Assembly: GCA_023376005.1 (NCBI GenBank)
Contig: CM042160.1
Span: 81,720,808 to 81,784,807 of the forward strand
Direction of reading: 5' to 3'
Source of the DNA: Doryteuthis pealeii
Lineage: Eukaryota > Mollusca > Cephalopoda > Myopsida > Loliginidae
DNA: 64,000 bases
The translations under genes and the position numbers were made by a program. Below are positions 13,801 through 27,884 of the stretch, piece by piece. Positions within the stretch are counted from its first letter, which is position 1. Each line of letters opens with the position of its first letter. Under the pieces are notes generated by a model. That model was not told the origin of the DNA and ran no database searches. It was given only the letters and a program-made list of their open reading frames with translations.

Positions 13801-16800
13801 TTTTTTCATTCTTTCTTAATATACTACATACATATATATTCAAAACATTATTAAAAAGTTTGTTGGAATTTGATAAAATGTGACAGAGAGGTTTGTAATA
13901 TAAATGTCAGAAGTCTTTTCTTTTTGTTATGTTGTTGTGTTTAATTCACAGACTATCTCCAACCCCCCCCCCCTCCGCCCCCGCTGTTAAGTGTCATGAC
14001 TTCATTTTTGTGGTTGGTCTAAAGAGTACCATCCACTGAACTATTTTTCAGCAATGATGATCTTACAAAAACAGGAAATGGAACAGGGTGGGTGTGGGGA
14101 CACAGAAACTGTTGCCATGGTCACATGTCTGTCAGCAAGGAAATTTGACTTATATATCTTATTATAATGGAGATTGTGTGTTTTTCTGTCTGTAACCGAA
14201 ACTATATTACTACTCAAGTCACAATTCTCTTAGTTATTGACATCACATTCTCCATGATTTTATTTTTATCTAAACCTCAATTATTAATAAAATTGATTTA
14301 CATTATTAATACTGTTAACCATATCAGCATACTAACAACATGCAATTATATTTATATATACAACAAAATAGCGGTTTACAGTGTGAATGGGAAGGCTGAT
14401 TTGCATATTGATATTAAAAATGTAATTTTAATAAATATGTGCTTAGTATTATTGATTTCTAATTGTTTGGTTATATTTTAATGAATATAAGCAAAAATCT
14501 CTTCAATGAATCTTAAATGAAATCCATTAACAAGAAAAAATAACTGTCATTTTATTCTTTACTTCCTCTTTTAACTAAATACTTAAATTAGAAAAAATGA
14601 CAATGAAAGATGAGTGTGATTGAAGAGTAAGTTTCAGTTGTTCTATTTTTCGATTATACCCGCCTCTGTTTCAAATCTTTTTATCTGCATTCTTATTTAG
14701 TTTTATTAGCCTTTCTAATTTAATATAATATTTTATTACAATAAAACTTAAATACTTGCACCCGGAGGGTGCATATATTTGCTAGTATATATAATGGACA
14801 CACTGGATACCAATGCTTGTGCACACACACACACGCACTGATTCAAACACACGTACAGACTTGCACATTCACTCCGACCAGCATGCATGTACATGTGTTT
14901 GCTTTAAAAAGGACAGACATACAAACATGCAGGCACACATACGTTTCTCCATTGAATACATGTGTGTGTCTGTGTGTGCTACACTGAAAATAACAATCTT
15001 TTTGTATTTAGTTTTAGGAATAGTTTTATTGATATGAAAACACACACACACACAAGGTGAGTCAAAAAAGTATCAAGATTTTTTGTACTTTTTAACACAC
15101 CTTTTATTCTGAAAAATTAACTTTCCATTCATTCTTCATTTCTATCTTGGTACATACAGTTTTAAAATCTGTGCTTTTTGACACACCTTGTATTCTGAAA
15201 AGAATTAACGTTACATTTATTGTTCATTCCTATCTTGGTAAATATAGCTTCAATCTTGATACTTTTATGACACACCTTGTGTGTGTGTGTACATATATGT
15301 ATTTATATATATATATGGAATATGGTGAGGAAATTAATCCGACTATATGAGAAGAAAATATTTTAAAAATATAAATAAACACAGGATGTTATGATCAGGG
15401 GAAACAATTTTATGTGTCAATACTTAAGCATTTCGGTATATTGTACCATCTTCAGGACACTGTTAAGTAATGTTTATGTGAGGGACAAAATGAAAGATGT
15501 TAAGTGTATAGTGAGAATGTATGAATATGATGTTATTAACCGTTAATTTTTTATATGCGCGTTTGTTTACGAAAGCCAATGATGTGATCATGTTCACGCA
15601 TGCGTCATCCTAAGATCTTCACCTTCCATTTTTGCACATGTAGCGATTAAATATTCTGTTATATTTGACAGCTGCCTCTGGCCGTACGGGTAAGAGGATT
15701 GGCAAACGAAAGTTCATTCGGGTCTCAAACCCGGCCAGGGGTAGCTGTTAAACGGTATAGCCACACTGATGAGAAGTGATACCTCGAAACATGTGTCTGT
15801 GGATTACTTATTTATTATATATATATATATATATGATGAAAAGGTTATAAAAATAAATTTTAGCAAGAAAGAATATTGAATTAAAATGGGTTAATATTCA
15901 AGAAATACAGTTGACTTACCCGCTTCATTCATCAATTAATTGTATATAAGATTTTATTTTGTATCTGTCTTTATGGGATTCCGGTTTAGAAAGTATGGTA
16001 GCTAATTTTGACTTGATGTAATTGTATATAAGATTATTTTGTATCTGTCATGGGATTCTGGTTTAGAAAGTATGGTAGCTAATTTGATTTGATGTAATTG
16101 TATATAAGATTTATTTTATATCTGTCAGTTGGGATTCCGGTTTAGAAAGTATGGTAGCTAATTTTGAATGTAATTGTATATAAGATTTATTTATATCTGT
16201 CAGTTTGGATTCCTGGTAGCTAATTTGATTTGATGTAATTGTATATAAGATTTATTTTTGTACTTGTCAGTATGGGATTCCGGTTTAGAAAGTATGGTAG
16301 CTAATTTTGACTTGATGTAATTGTATATAAGATTTATTTTGTACTTGTCAGTATGGGATTCTGGTTTAGAAAGTATGGTAGCTAATTTTGACTTGATGTA
16401 ATGTATATAAGATTTATTTTGTACTGTCAGTATGGGATTTTAGAAAGTATGGTCGCTAATTTTGACTTGATGTAATTGTATATAAGATTTATTTTGTATC
16501 TGTCAGTATGGGATTCCAGTTTAGAAAGTATGGTAGCTAATTTTGACTTGATGTAATTGTATATAAGATTTATTTTGTATCAGTCTTTATGGGATTCTGG
16601 TTTAGAAAGTATGGTCGCTAATTTTGACTTGATGTAAACATATTTTTGAAGTTAATGGGTTTTCATTAGAAATAACTTAGAAAGTTCTTTACTTGGGAGA
16701 ACTAATAATTGGTCTGGTAATATTTTAACTAAATAAAATTTAGTGGTATCTAAAAAAATTGCTGGAGCACTCTTTTTAAATGATTAATTTTCTAATGAAA

Positions 16801-19800
16801 TTTCCGTCGTAAAATTATTCGCCAATGCATTTTATAATAGAATCAAATGCATTTTATATTAACTTTATTGTCCAATGCATTTCTATAGTAAAATCATTGT
16901 CCAATACATATTCATTGTAGAATCATTGTCCAATGCATTTTATAGTAAAATCATGTCCAATGCATTTTTATAGTAAAATCATTGTCCAATGCATTTTTAT
17001 AGTAAAATCATTTTCCAATGCATTTTTATAGTAAAATCATTATTCAACGTATTTTTACAGTAAACTCATTCTTACAGGTATCGTATCTTGTAACGGATTG
17101 AATAATTTTTTAATTGTACATTCATTCTTTGGCATTTCAGTCTTGGAAGATTATAATTTAGTTTTTGTGCCCCCGAAGTTACAGTGCCTCCTGTGACTGT
17201 GAAGTCCAATGTTTGAAAAACATTCAGATGTCGCATGTGAAGGCTGTCCCTGAAGATGTTGATGTGCCAATGCTTTGTTGCCACAAGACCTTTTGGCTTC
17301 AGTGGAAGCATTTATTGAATACATACATAATTTGCACTTGGTCTAATGGTTAAAGTTGTAGGAAAGGGACTTGTCAACCCGAGTTCAATTCCTGGACGAA
17401 GCTGTTTGCATTTCACATAGCACTAATACCCTTGGGAAAGGTATGAATCCAATCCTATGAGTAAATAGCAGGGCTCTTTAACCATGGTTAGGTAACCAGT
17501 CTAGGAGAAAGAAAACTCAGAATTTAAACCTGTTAAACTCCGCTTAAGACATTGACCTTGTGTCACATCCTACTCACGTGGAGGTGTTGGGTAAATATGT
17601 ACATAGTTTGCAGATCCATTTCAGTCAAACTTTTCTATCTTTTTCAGCTGAATATGGAAGAGCCGAAGAAATTGTGCAACAAACATTACAAGAAATGGGA
17701 GAGTCAGGACACCCATCAGTTCCAACTTTATTGAATTTACTTGGTTTAAAAGAAGAAAGATGTAAGCAGATTTTTCATTCATCTTCTCAACTCTTGTTGT
17801 ATCGGTTTTTTGGTTTTTTCTGACTTGATTAATTTTTTCATCAACAATACAGAATGTTTGCAAAATATTTGATATCATTTTAGATTTGCTTTCAGAAAAA
17901 ATTGATATCACTTTGTTATTTAATAACTTGACCAATCATCCAGTTTATTGTTGTTTTGTTTTTTTTTGGACCCCGAATGCAAGGTGTTTCTCTCTTTGCC
18001 CGGGCTGGACCCCGAATGCAAGGTGTTTCTCTCTTTGCCCGGGCTGGACCCGAATGCAAGGTGTTCTCTCTTTGCCCGGGCTGGACCCCGAATGCAAGGT
18101 GTTTCTCTCTTTGCCCGGGCTGGACCCCGAATGCAAGGTGTTTTCTCTCTTTGCCCGGGCTGGACCCCGAATGCAAGGTGTTTCTCTCTTTGCCCGGGCT
18201 GGACCCCGAATGCAAGGTGTTTCTCTCTTTGCCCGGCTGGACCCCGAATGCAAGTGTTTCTCTCTTTGCCCGGGCTGGACCCCGAATGCAAGGTGTTTCT
18301 CTCTTTGCCCGGCTGGACCCGAATGCAAGGTGTTTCTCTCTTTGCCCGGGCTGGACCCCGAATGCAAGGTGTTTTCTCTCTTGCCCGGGCTGGACCCCGA
18401 ATGCAAGGTGTTTCTCTCTTTGCCCGGGCTGGACCCCGAATGCAAGGTGTTTCTCTCTTTGCCCGGGCTGGACCCCGAATGCAAGGTGTTTCTCTCTTTG
18501 CCCGGCTGGACCCCGAATGCAAGGTGTTTCTCTCTTTGCCCGGGCTGGACCCCGAATGCAAGGTGTTTCTCTCTTTGCCCGGGCTGGACCCCGAATGCAA
18601 GGTGTTTCTCTCTTTGCCCGGGCTGGACCCGAATGCAAGGTGTTTCTCTCTTTGCCCGGGCTGGACCCCGAATGCAAGGTGTTTCTCTCTTTGCCCGGCT
18701 GGACCCGAATGCAAGGTGTTTCTCTCTTTGCCCGGGCTGGACCCCGAATGCAAGGTGTTTCTCTCTTTGCCCGGGCTGGACCCCGAATGCAAGGTGTTTC
18801 TCTCTTTGCCCGGGCTGGACCCCGAATGCAAGGTGTTTCTCTCTTTGCCCGGGCTGGACCCCGAATGCAAGGTGTTTCTCTCTTTGCCCGGGCTGGACCC
18901 CGAATGCAAGGTGTTTCTCTCTTTGCCCGGGCTGGACCCCGAATGCAAGGTGTTTCTCTCTTTGCCCGGCTGGACCCCGAATGCAAGGTGTTTCTCTCTT
19001 TGCCCGGGCTGGACCCCGAATGCAAGGTGTTTCTCTCTTTTGGACCCCGAATGCAAGGTGTTCTCTCTTTGCCCGGGCTGGACCCGAATGCAAGGTGTTT
19101 CTCTCTTTGCCCGGGCTGGACCCCGAATGCAAGGTGTTTCTCTCTTTGCCCGGGCTGGACCCCGAATGCAAGGTGTTTCTCTCTTTGCCCGGGCTGGACC
19201 CGAATGCAAGGTGTTTCTCTCTTTGCCCGGGCTGGGGCTGGACCCCGAATGCAAGGTGTTTCTCTCTTTGCCCGGCTGGACCCCGAATGCAAGGTGTTTC
19301 TCTCTTTGCCCGGGCTGGACCCCGAATGCAAGTGTTTTCTCTCTTTGCCCGGGCTGGACCCCGAATGCAAGGTGTTTCTCTCTTGCCCGGGCTGGACCCC
19401 GAATGCAAGGTGTTTCTCTCTTTGCCCGGGCTGGACCCCGAATGCAAGGTGTTTCTCTCTTTGCCCGGGCTGGACCCCGAATGCAAGGTGTTTCTCTCTT
19501 TGCCCGGGCTGGACCCGAATGCAAGGTGTTTCTCTCTTTGCCCGGGCTGGACCCCGAATGCAAGGTGTTTCTCTCTTTGCCCGGCTGGACCCGAATGCTT
19601 CTCTCTTGCCCGGGCTGGACCCCGAATGCAAGGTGTTTCTCTCTTTGCCCGGCTGGACCCCGAATGCAAGGTGTCTCTTTGCCCGGGCTGGACCCCGAAT
19701 GCAAGGTGTTTCTCTCTTTTGCCCGGCTGGACCCCGAATGCAAGGTGTTTTCTCTCTTTGCCCGGGCTGGACCCGAATGCAAGGTGTTTCTCTCTTTGCC

Positions 19801-22131
19801 CGGGCTGGACCCCGAATGCAAGGTGTTTCTCTCTTTGCCCGGGCTGGACCCCGAATGCAAGGTGTTTCTCTCTTTGCCGGGCTGGACCCCGAATGCAAGG
19901 TGTTTCTCTCTTTGCCCGGGCTGGCCCCCGAATGCAAGATGTTTTTCTCTTTGCCCGGGCTGGCCCCGAATACAAGGTGTTTCTCTTTGCCCGGGCTGGA
20001 CCCAAATGCAAGGTGTTTCTTTTTGACCGGGCTTGGCACACATCTGTTCTTGGTTTAGCACATTCCTGTCAGTCTGACACCATGACACCATATTTATAGG
20101 TCGAAACCTGCCTAGCAACAACCATTCATACCAAGACAATCCTTAAATTGTCAAGGCTGGTTGAGAACAGTAAACATTTCTCTACCTTTTTCTGTTCTTT
20201 GTTCTTCTTAAATGTATTTGTTAATAATTCCTAACCCTTTCATTATATTTACCATCTCAAGTTTTGTTTTTATTATTTCTTTTCATTGTTTTATGTTCTT
20301 TTGTTGCTGTTTGCTTAAACAACATCCCAATCACTTTGAACAAAAAATCAGAATAAGAATAATTGAAAGAGTAGGATGTTGTCAAACATGAGTTGAATTT
20401 CTTTTTTTTTTTTTTTTTTTCAAAATGAAAATGACGAACTTTCGATCTATTAATAAAATTAAGATGATATGTAGGGGTGACAAGACTTTTTTTAAAACAT
20501 CCTGTAGATAATACATCTGTCTGATAAGGTCACCACGGCTGTGGAATTGAGTTGGAAGCAATTAAGGGGTCACTCGAGTCGGTAAAACTATACTGACTCC
20601 AACTATGGCCCTAGTTTAGTATTTAAAGTTATACAGTGTGCACTCCTTTTATAAATAGATTATATGGAAGCCTGTGGTGTAATGGTTACTGTTGTAGGAT
20701 ATGGACACGGCAAATTCTGGACGAGGCTGTTGGCTTTTCACATAGTGCTAATACCCTTAGGAAAGGTATAAATCAACTATTCTCCCTCCAGCTATTGGTA
20801 AATAGTAGGGCAGACTGGGCTGTTTAACTTTGGTTAGGCAACCAGTCTAGGAGAAGGAAAACTCTGAATTCAAACCTGTTAAACTCGCTGAAGAAACTGA
20901 CTTTGCGTCACATCCTACTTGAACAAAAAATCAGAATAAGAACAATTGGAGGAGTTGGATGCTGTCTAACACGAGTTGAATTTCTTTTTCAAAATGAAAA
21001 TGACGAACTTTCGATCTATTAATAGATTCCTCCTTTGGAATACTTTTTATTTTTTTCTTATTTACATTTTTACAAACTGTTGGATTTATTTCCATGTTTT
21101 TCTATCCATATATAATATATATGATTTTCACATAATGCTAATGCCCTTATATGAATCCAACTACTCTCCCTCTAGTTATGGGTAAAATAGTAGGGCAGAC
21201 TGGGCTCTTCAACCTTGGTTAGGTAACCAGTTTAGAAAAAGGAAAACTCTGAATTCAAACCTGTTAAACTCCGCTTAAGAAATTGACCTTGTGTCACATC
21301 CTACTCGTGTGGAGGGGTTGGTAAATATTTATATATATAGTTATTCACATACAAACTTGTTTTGCCATTTCGTAACCCATCAGTACAATTAGACTGGCAG
21401 GCTGCATCAAGCTGGACTCAAAACTTGAGCGATATATATATATATATATTAGTAGAGAAAAAAGTTAAGGGTCTACCATAGTTTCAACCCAAATGATTTC
21501 ACAAGGACCCTACCGTGCGCTTAACTAAGTTAATGTAATTCCTGAGGTTTAACTAAGGAATTACATTGACTTACGAAATCATTTGGATTGAAACCATGGT
21601 AGACCCTTAACTTTTTTTCTCTACTAACATTATTATTATTATTATTATTACTGCTCTATGTTTTTAATATATTGAGCACTTTTGGATTATTTACTGATGC
21701 CAGGGCAACGGAAACGTTAAAGAAGAAATTGGATACTATCTATCTATATATATATATATTGCAATATAGGTACAAGTGATAACCTACTCGATTTTTACCA
21801 TAAGAATCTTCAGGGTTAAGTCCACTGAATTAAGATATTGATTAATTGCAGTCGATTACACATGTGTCTTTCGCGATAACGAACCGTTTATCGCGAAAGA
21901 CACATATGTGTAATCGACTGCAATTAATCAATATCTTGATTAATTCAGTGGATTTAACCCTGAAGATCCTTATGGTGAAACTCGACTAGGTTATCACTTG
22001 TACCTATATTGCAATAAATTTGCTCTACTAACGTATTGAGAACTTTTTATTTGTTATATCGCTGTCTTACCTTTCTGAATTTTGCATCAACTAACCATTG
22101 TGACCATATTCACCGGTAAGTCACCTTTTCC

Positions 22132-22171
<40 letters not shown>

Positions 22172-24177
22172 TTTGTTAATGTCTACCTGTCTTATCATTC
22201 TTTATTTTTATTGCAGCCAAAGGGGATCTCAACAGAGCACTTACATGGTATTTGGCGTCACTTTCCAAGAAACGGAAAATTGCCAAATTTCAGGAACCCT
22301 TGTTGGTACCAACACTTTGCAATGTCGCTGGTCAGTTATCAAAGACAAAACGTAAACATTGTAAGTAGAGGAAGAAATAAAATATTTAAATGGAAACTTA
22401 GTTAACCCCCCCCTCTAATAAGATGTTGTCTGCATCTATTAATTATTAACTAAATAATTAATTTTAATATTTTACACATAAATTCTTTACAAAATTATAG
22501 GTACTGGCAAAATGAAAAGACACCCTCCGGGCGATGTAAAAATAATTTTTTGAAAGATATTGCCTGAGGGGATGGGAGCTGAAAATTCAATGTCATAGAA
22601 TGTGTACCATAAATATGTAAAATCATCAAATTTATTAAAGGAGTAAAAAAAAGAAAGAAAGACAATTTTTAAATGGAAACAGTTCCGATAACTTTAAATA
22701 TTATATTAGAATAAACAATCAATATATAACACCGGGCATTATTTATTGAAACAATGAGGATTGTCTAACGTTGCATGCTCATATTTTGAGTATATTTATT
22801 CTATGTTATGATGTTGGATTATGTGTTGGGTAATGTGACGTAAGCAGTGACGCAGTTTTTGTTAGAGACAAAAACCTGAAAGGAATCTCCATTATTAAAA
22901 TATATTTGTAAACTTTTTAGTTAACCTCTTGATACTGAAAAAAAAAATGACTATTTCTTGTTTGTAAATAATTTTCTCACAAAACTCTATACGTTAGATA
23001 ACTTTAAATATATATTAAAATAAACCTGTCAGTAAATATATAATACCTGGTATGTTTTTATTAAAACTTGTTTTAAAAACAATAAGGTCCGTCTAAGGCT
23101 GCATACTCAAATTTTGAGAGAATTTTAAATAAAATTGTTCTTTATTCTACGTATTGACAATTTTGGAAAATGGGACATAGTTTTAGTTACAGACAAATAG
23201 AGACTGAATCTCCATTATAATAAAACTAGCAAATATATACACACTCCGGGTGCAAGTATTTAAGTTTTAATATAATAAAATATCATGTTAAATTAGAAAG
23301 GCTAATGAAACTGAATTCAGATAAAAATATTTAAAACAGAGGGGGTATGATTGAAAAATAGAACAGCTTTGAAACTAACTCTTCCATCATTTTCCATTAC
23401 TCCCGTCTTTCATTGGTAAATTTTCCTAATTTCACTATTTAGTTAAAATAGGAAGTAAAGAATAATATTACAGTTATTTCTTCTTGTTAATGGATTTCTT
23501 TTAAGATTTATCCCCAAGATTTTATATTCAATAAGATAAAACCAAACAATTAGAAATCAATAATACTAAGCACATATTTATTAAAATCAAATTTTAAATA
23601 TCAATATGCAGATTAGCCTTTACATTCACACTGTAAACCGCTATTTTGTTGTATATATAATACAATTGCATGTTATTAATATGTAGATATGGTCAACAGA
23701 CTTAATGATGTAAATCAATTTTATTAATAATTGAGGTTTAAATAAAAATAAAATCATGGAGAATGTGATGTAAATAACAAAGGGAATTGTGAATTGAATA
23801 GTAATATAGTTTCGGTTACAGACATACAAACCCACAATCTCCATTATAATAAAATGTTGTATTTTTGTTTCTTTTTTTTTCTCACAGATTTTGCTTTAAG
23901 ATTTCTATATGAAGCCGAATCAATCCGTAGAAGAGCTGGCTGGTTCCATAATTACTCGGCCCTTGTCCTCTGGAATATTGGAATGGTCTATATGAGACAG
24001 TAGGTGATAATATTCTAATTTGCTTTTAACTCTGCTTTAGACCTCTGGCTGGGCGGAGGGTTAGCACCCCAGATTTATTTTGAATGCTCATAATTCCTAT
24101 CTAGCAATTTGATTATTTCTCATATTCCTTTTTATTATCTATGGAAATTTTGTTCATGTCCTATGGCTCTCAACCAT

Positions 24178-24209
<32 letters not shown>

Positions 24210-25025
24210 TCTATTGAATTTTCTGAAATTTTTTCCGTTTTCCTTGCATTTGAAACATCTTCACCTGATGATTGCATCGCATGAAACCAATATGGTCGTG
24301 AATGTTCCTTTGTCACCTAATAAATAGATATGTAAAACCTTTATATATTTATCTTATATGAAGAAAAAGTGGAAGTAAATCCAACAATGTGTAATGTTGT
24401 AAAAATTGAAAAAACACCAGTTTCGTTAATGAATGATGTTTATTTCGCCTACGCTGCAGTGTTTCGGTCTGTTTCAATAGACCTTCATCAGGGCTTTCGT
24501 TGGTTTAGGGGAAAAATAAATTATTGATGTAAATATTGATGCAGACTTTTGTTTACATCAATAATCTATTTTTGTGTTTTTCAATTTTTACAACATTCAT
24601 ATATATATATTTGGGAGAATATGTGCTTAATTGAAGTCGAACCTAATTTTTGAAAGTTAATTAATTAATGATTAATTAAATAAGTAAAGAAATAACAAGA
24701 CTTAGAGATTTAGCATTATAGTCTATTTCAGGGAGCTTAGACAAAGTGTCTAACTCTCCCGACTCATCAGATGCGAATGATCACAGGACTATAAAATTTT
24801 AAAAAAATAAAATAAATAAAAATAAAAATCTGTTTTCAAATGCCTTTAAAGTAATAAAGAATTCATCATTATAATGCTAAATCTCTAAGTCTTTTGTTAT
24901 TTCTTTACTTATATATTTGCTCTGTGACTCTAACATTAAGAGCACATTGAGCTCTCAAACAGCGACAGGTTTTTTAAATAAAACTCTTGTGTCATAAGGA
25001 AGATTTCTTCTCTGGACTTTTGGAT

Positions 25026-25058
<33 letters not shown>

Positions 25059-25554
25059 TAGACAAAACATGACCCGTTGGGTCACCCATTGAGCTCTGGG
25101 TAAATAATTGGGATTTAAAAAGTGAGTTTGCAAAGTGAATTAAATTAAAAATAAATACGGCCGGACAATTTAAAAAGAAACATTAAAGTCATTTTGTAAG
25201 ATTTCTAAGAAAGGGAACGTTTGATCTAATTTAAACTATGGGTTGGCTGCTTATTAAATTTAATATACAAATACATTTCAAACTCTCCCATCTCTCTTTC
25301 TACACACAATAAGAAACCAACATATATAATGAGGAGGTTATCAAGATATACATAGAGAGGGGGAAGTGACAGACAGAATGTGAATTGGGTTTGTGGCATT
25401 CCTTGCACAAATTCTTTCCTATTGGCTGTGCCAAAAAGTGCGGATGGTCTAAATCAAGCCTTCACCACTATAAACAAAGCTCTGTGTTCACTAGATCAGC
25501 TCATGTCATCATATGAACCCTCATGCGTCAAAATCAATGAGAGAGTCCATCACA

Positions 25555-25605
<51 letters not shown>

Positions 25606-27846
25606 GGTAAGGCTCTCCTGTAAATTGGATGGAGCTCTCTCTGACAGCCTTTACCTATAGACATATTATGTATTTATCAGTTAAATTCTCGCTCCCATTT
25701 GTAGAAGTGTAGATGGACCAGTGGTTAAAAACTGACTGATTATAAATCTGCCAAGTTTTAATCCCAGAAACACTGTGTCTGTGGATGACTATATATCTAT
25801 TATTATACTAAAGCTGAGTGAATCAATGATTGTTTGCTAAAGGCTTTTTTCCGATTTAGTTTATTGATACAAAATACATCCAAAAATTTTTCTTAGTTTT
25901 GGGATTAAGTTATGTTTGAAAAAAAATCCATTTTATTTGGTTCTAATTAATTTTAATTTCCAATTAAAAAAAACTCACTCACCCACCTCTTACTTCACAT
26001 TCTGCCTATCACTTTCCCCCTCTCTATATATATTTGGATTAACTATCCTTATATATGTTAGTTTTCTCTGTGAGAGTATAGAGAGAGATTGTATATTTAT
26101 TTTCAGCAGATTTTTTTTTTTTTTCTAATTTAATTCGCTTAGCAAAGTAACTTTCTTCCTAATCACAGTTATCTATCCAGAGCTCAATGGGTCACATTTT
26201 TTTTCTAGGGTCCATATATCTGGAATGATAATCAGACATTGTTGAAAAGACACACACACACATAAAATAAATAAAGGAAAGAAAGTATAGAATGGATAAT
26301 ATAGGATATTTTAATCAATTTTACTTACACGTGTTTCGGTCAGGAGTTTATCTATGTGTACATTATTCAAACTATTATTATTTTTAAATAACCAAATGAA
26401 ATGAAATATGTATCCTTATTTGAAATTAAATTCGTTGGAAAAAGCAGAGAATTTTTTAAATGTTCGAAAAAGAAGGATTTACTCTGATGAAGGTTAAATT
26501 TTCTTTGTGTGCGGAACATTTCTACATTTTTTCTATTATTATTATTTCATTTCATTTGGTTATTTAAAAATGATGATAGTTTGAATAATGTACACATGGA
26601 TAAACTCCTGACGAAACACGTGTAAGTAAAATTGATTAAAATATCCTATTTTATCCATTCTATACTTTCTTTCCTTTATTCATTTTTTCCAACATATATA
26701 TATATATATACGCACATAAACACCGCCACACACACACATGCAGAGAATTTGGAAGATATGAGACTCAAAACCGAATGGACGGCCGCTAGCAACAGCTTTA
26801 GTTTCAGAAATCTTCTGTCGAAGAGATTTTTATCTCAAAATATTAAGAATAGATCACAGGTTAACAAACAACCTCATAGTTACCTTTTTTTTTCTTTACA
26901 CTTGCATTGTGATAGCCTTCAAAACTAACCAACAAACCAATATATATATATGTATATATATAAGCCTTTTTTCTCTCTCTTTCCAGGCATAATTATGTTG
27001 ACGCTCTGTTGAAAATTCAAGAGGCCGAAAAATTGTATGAGACTGTGAATTTTAGTCATTATGTAAATGCTGAGGTGAAAGTGTGGCTTTCCCATTGTCA
27101 TATTCTGTTGGGCAACGCTGAAGACGCCAAACAAATATTGTTAGAGGTCGTAAGAAATGGACCCATCTATCATAAATACAGACCCCAAGGAGAATTTGTT
27201 CTTAACGCATTAGAACACTTGATTCATCTTAGTATTTTGGATCGAAAAGTAAGTAAATCTTATTTGAAAAAATTCTGATATTTCACACTGTTGTCCTCAT
27301 CTTTATTGTGTATAGACACAACATTCAGGCCACCTTGGGTTTTGTTTTAGGTGCTTTTTAATCTTATTTGTTTGATATTATTTCTCTGAATTTTTGAGAT
27401 GAGGCTAGATAATTTGTATTATTCAGACTACTGTCCTCATCTTTATTGCTATCTACACTATGTTTCTTGGTCTATTTAAGAGGTCACTACAACCCAACAA
27501 ATACATTGCTTCTTTCACTGTTAATTTATATATATATATATATATATATTATGGAAAAGATGACTTACCGGTGAATATGGTCACGGTGGTTGATGTGAAG
27601 TTCATAAAGGTAAGGCAGTGATATAACAAATAAAAAAGTGCTCAATACGTTAGTAGAGCAAAAGATGCATACATATAATTGTCTACAATCAACCAACATC
27701 TTGATTTACACAGTGAAGTTAACCCTGAAGATCCTCAACATGGTGAAACTCGATTAGGTTATCACTTGGACCTATATTAAAATATATATATATATACCTC
27801 ATATGATATAAGGATCAGCTAGCCATATTTAAAAAAAAAATGTTTT

Positions 27847-27884
<38 letters not shown>

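Noticed and set aside
14167..14481. ORF of 104 codons, repeated at 41353 and inverted near 23841
   Set aside because: It is the first part of the non-autonomous Helitron-like element; the translation is hydrophobic AT-driven sequence with no domain.
17886..20139. ORFs of about 700 codons on both strands with PECKVFLSLPGLD-like repeats
   Set aside because: They arise from the 39-bp minisatellite, whose period is a multiple of three. Several frames on both strands are equally open and the array lies inside an intron.
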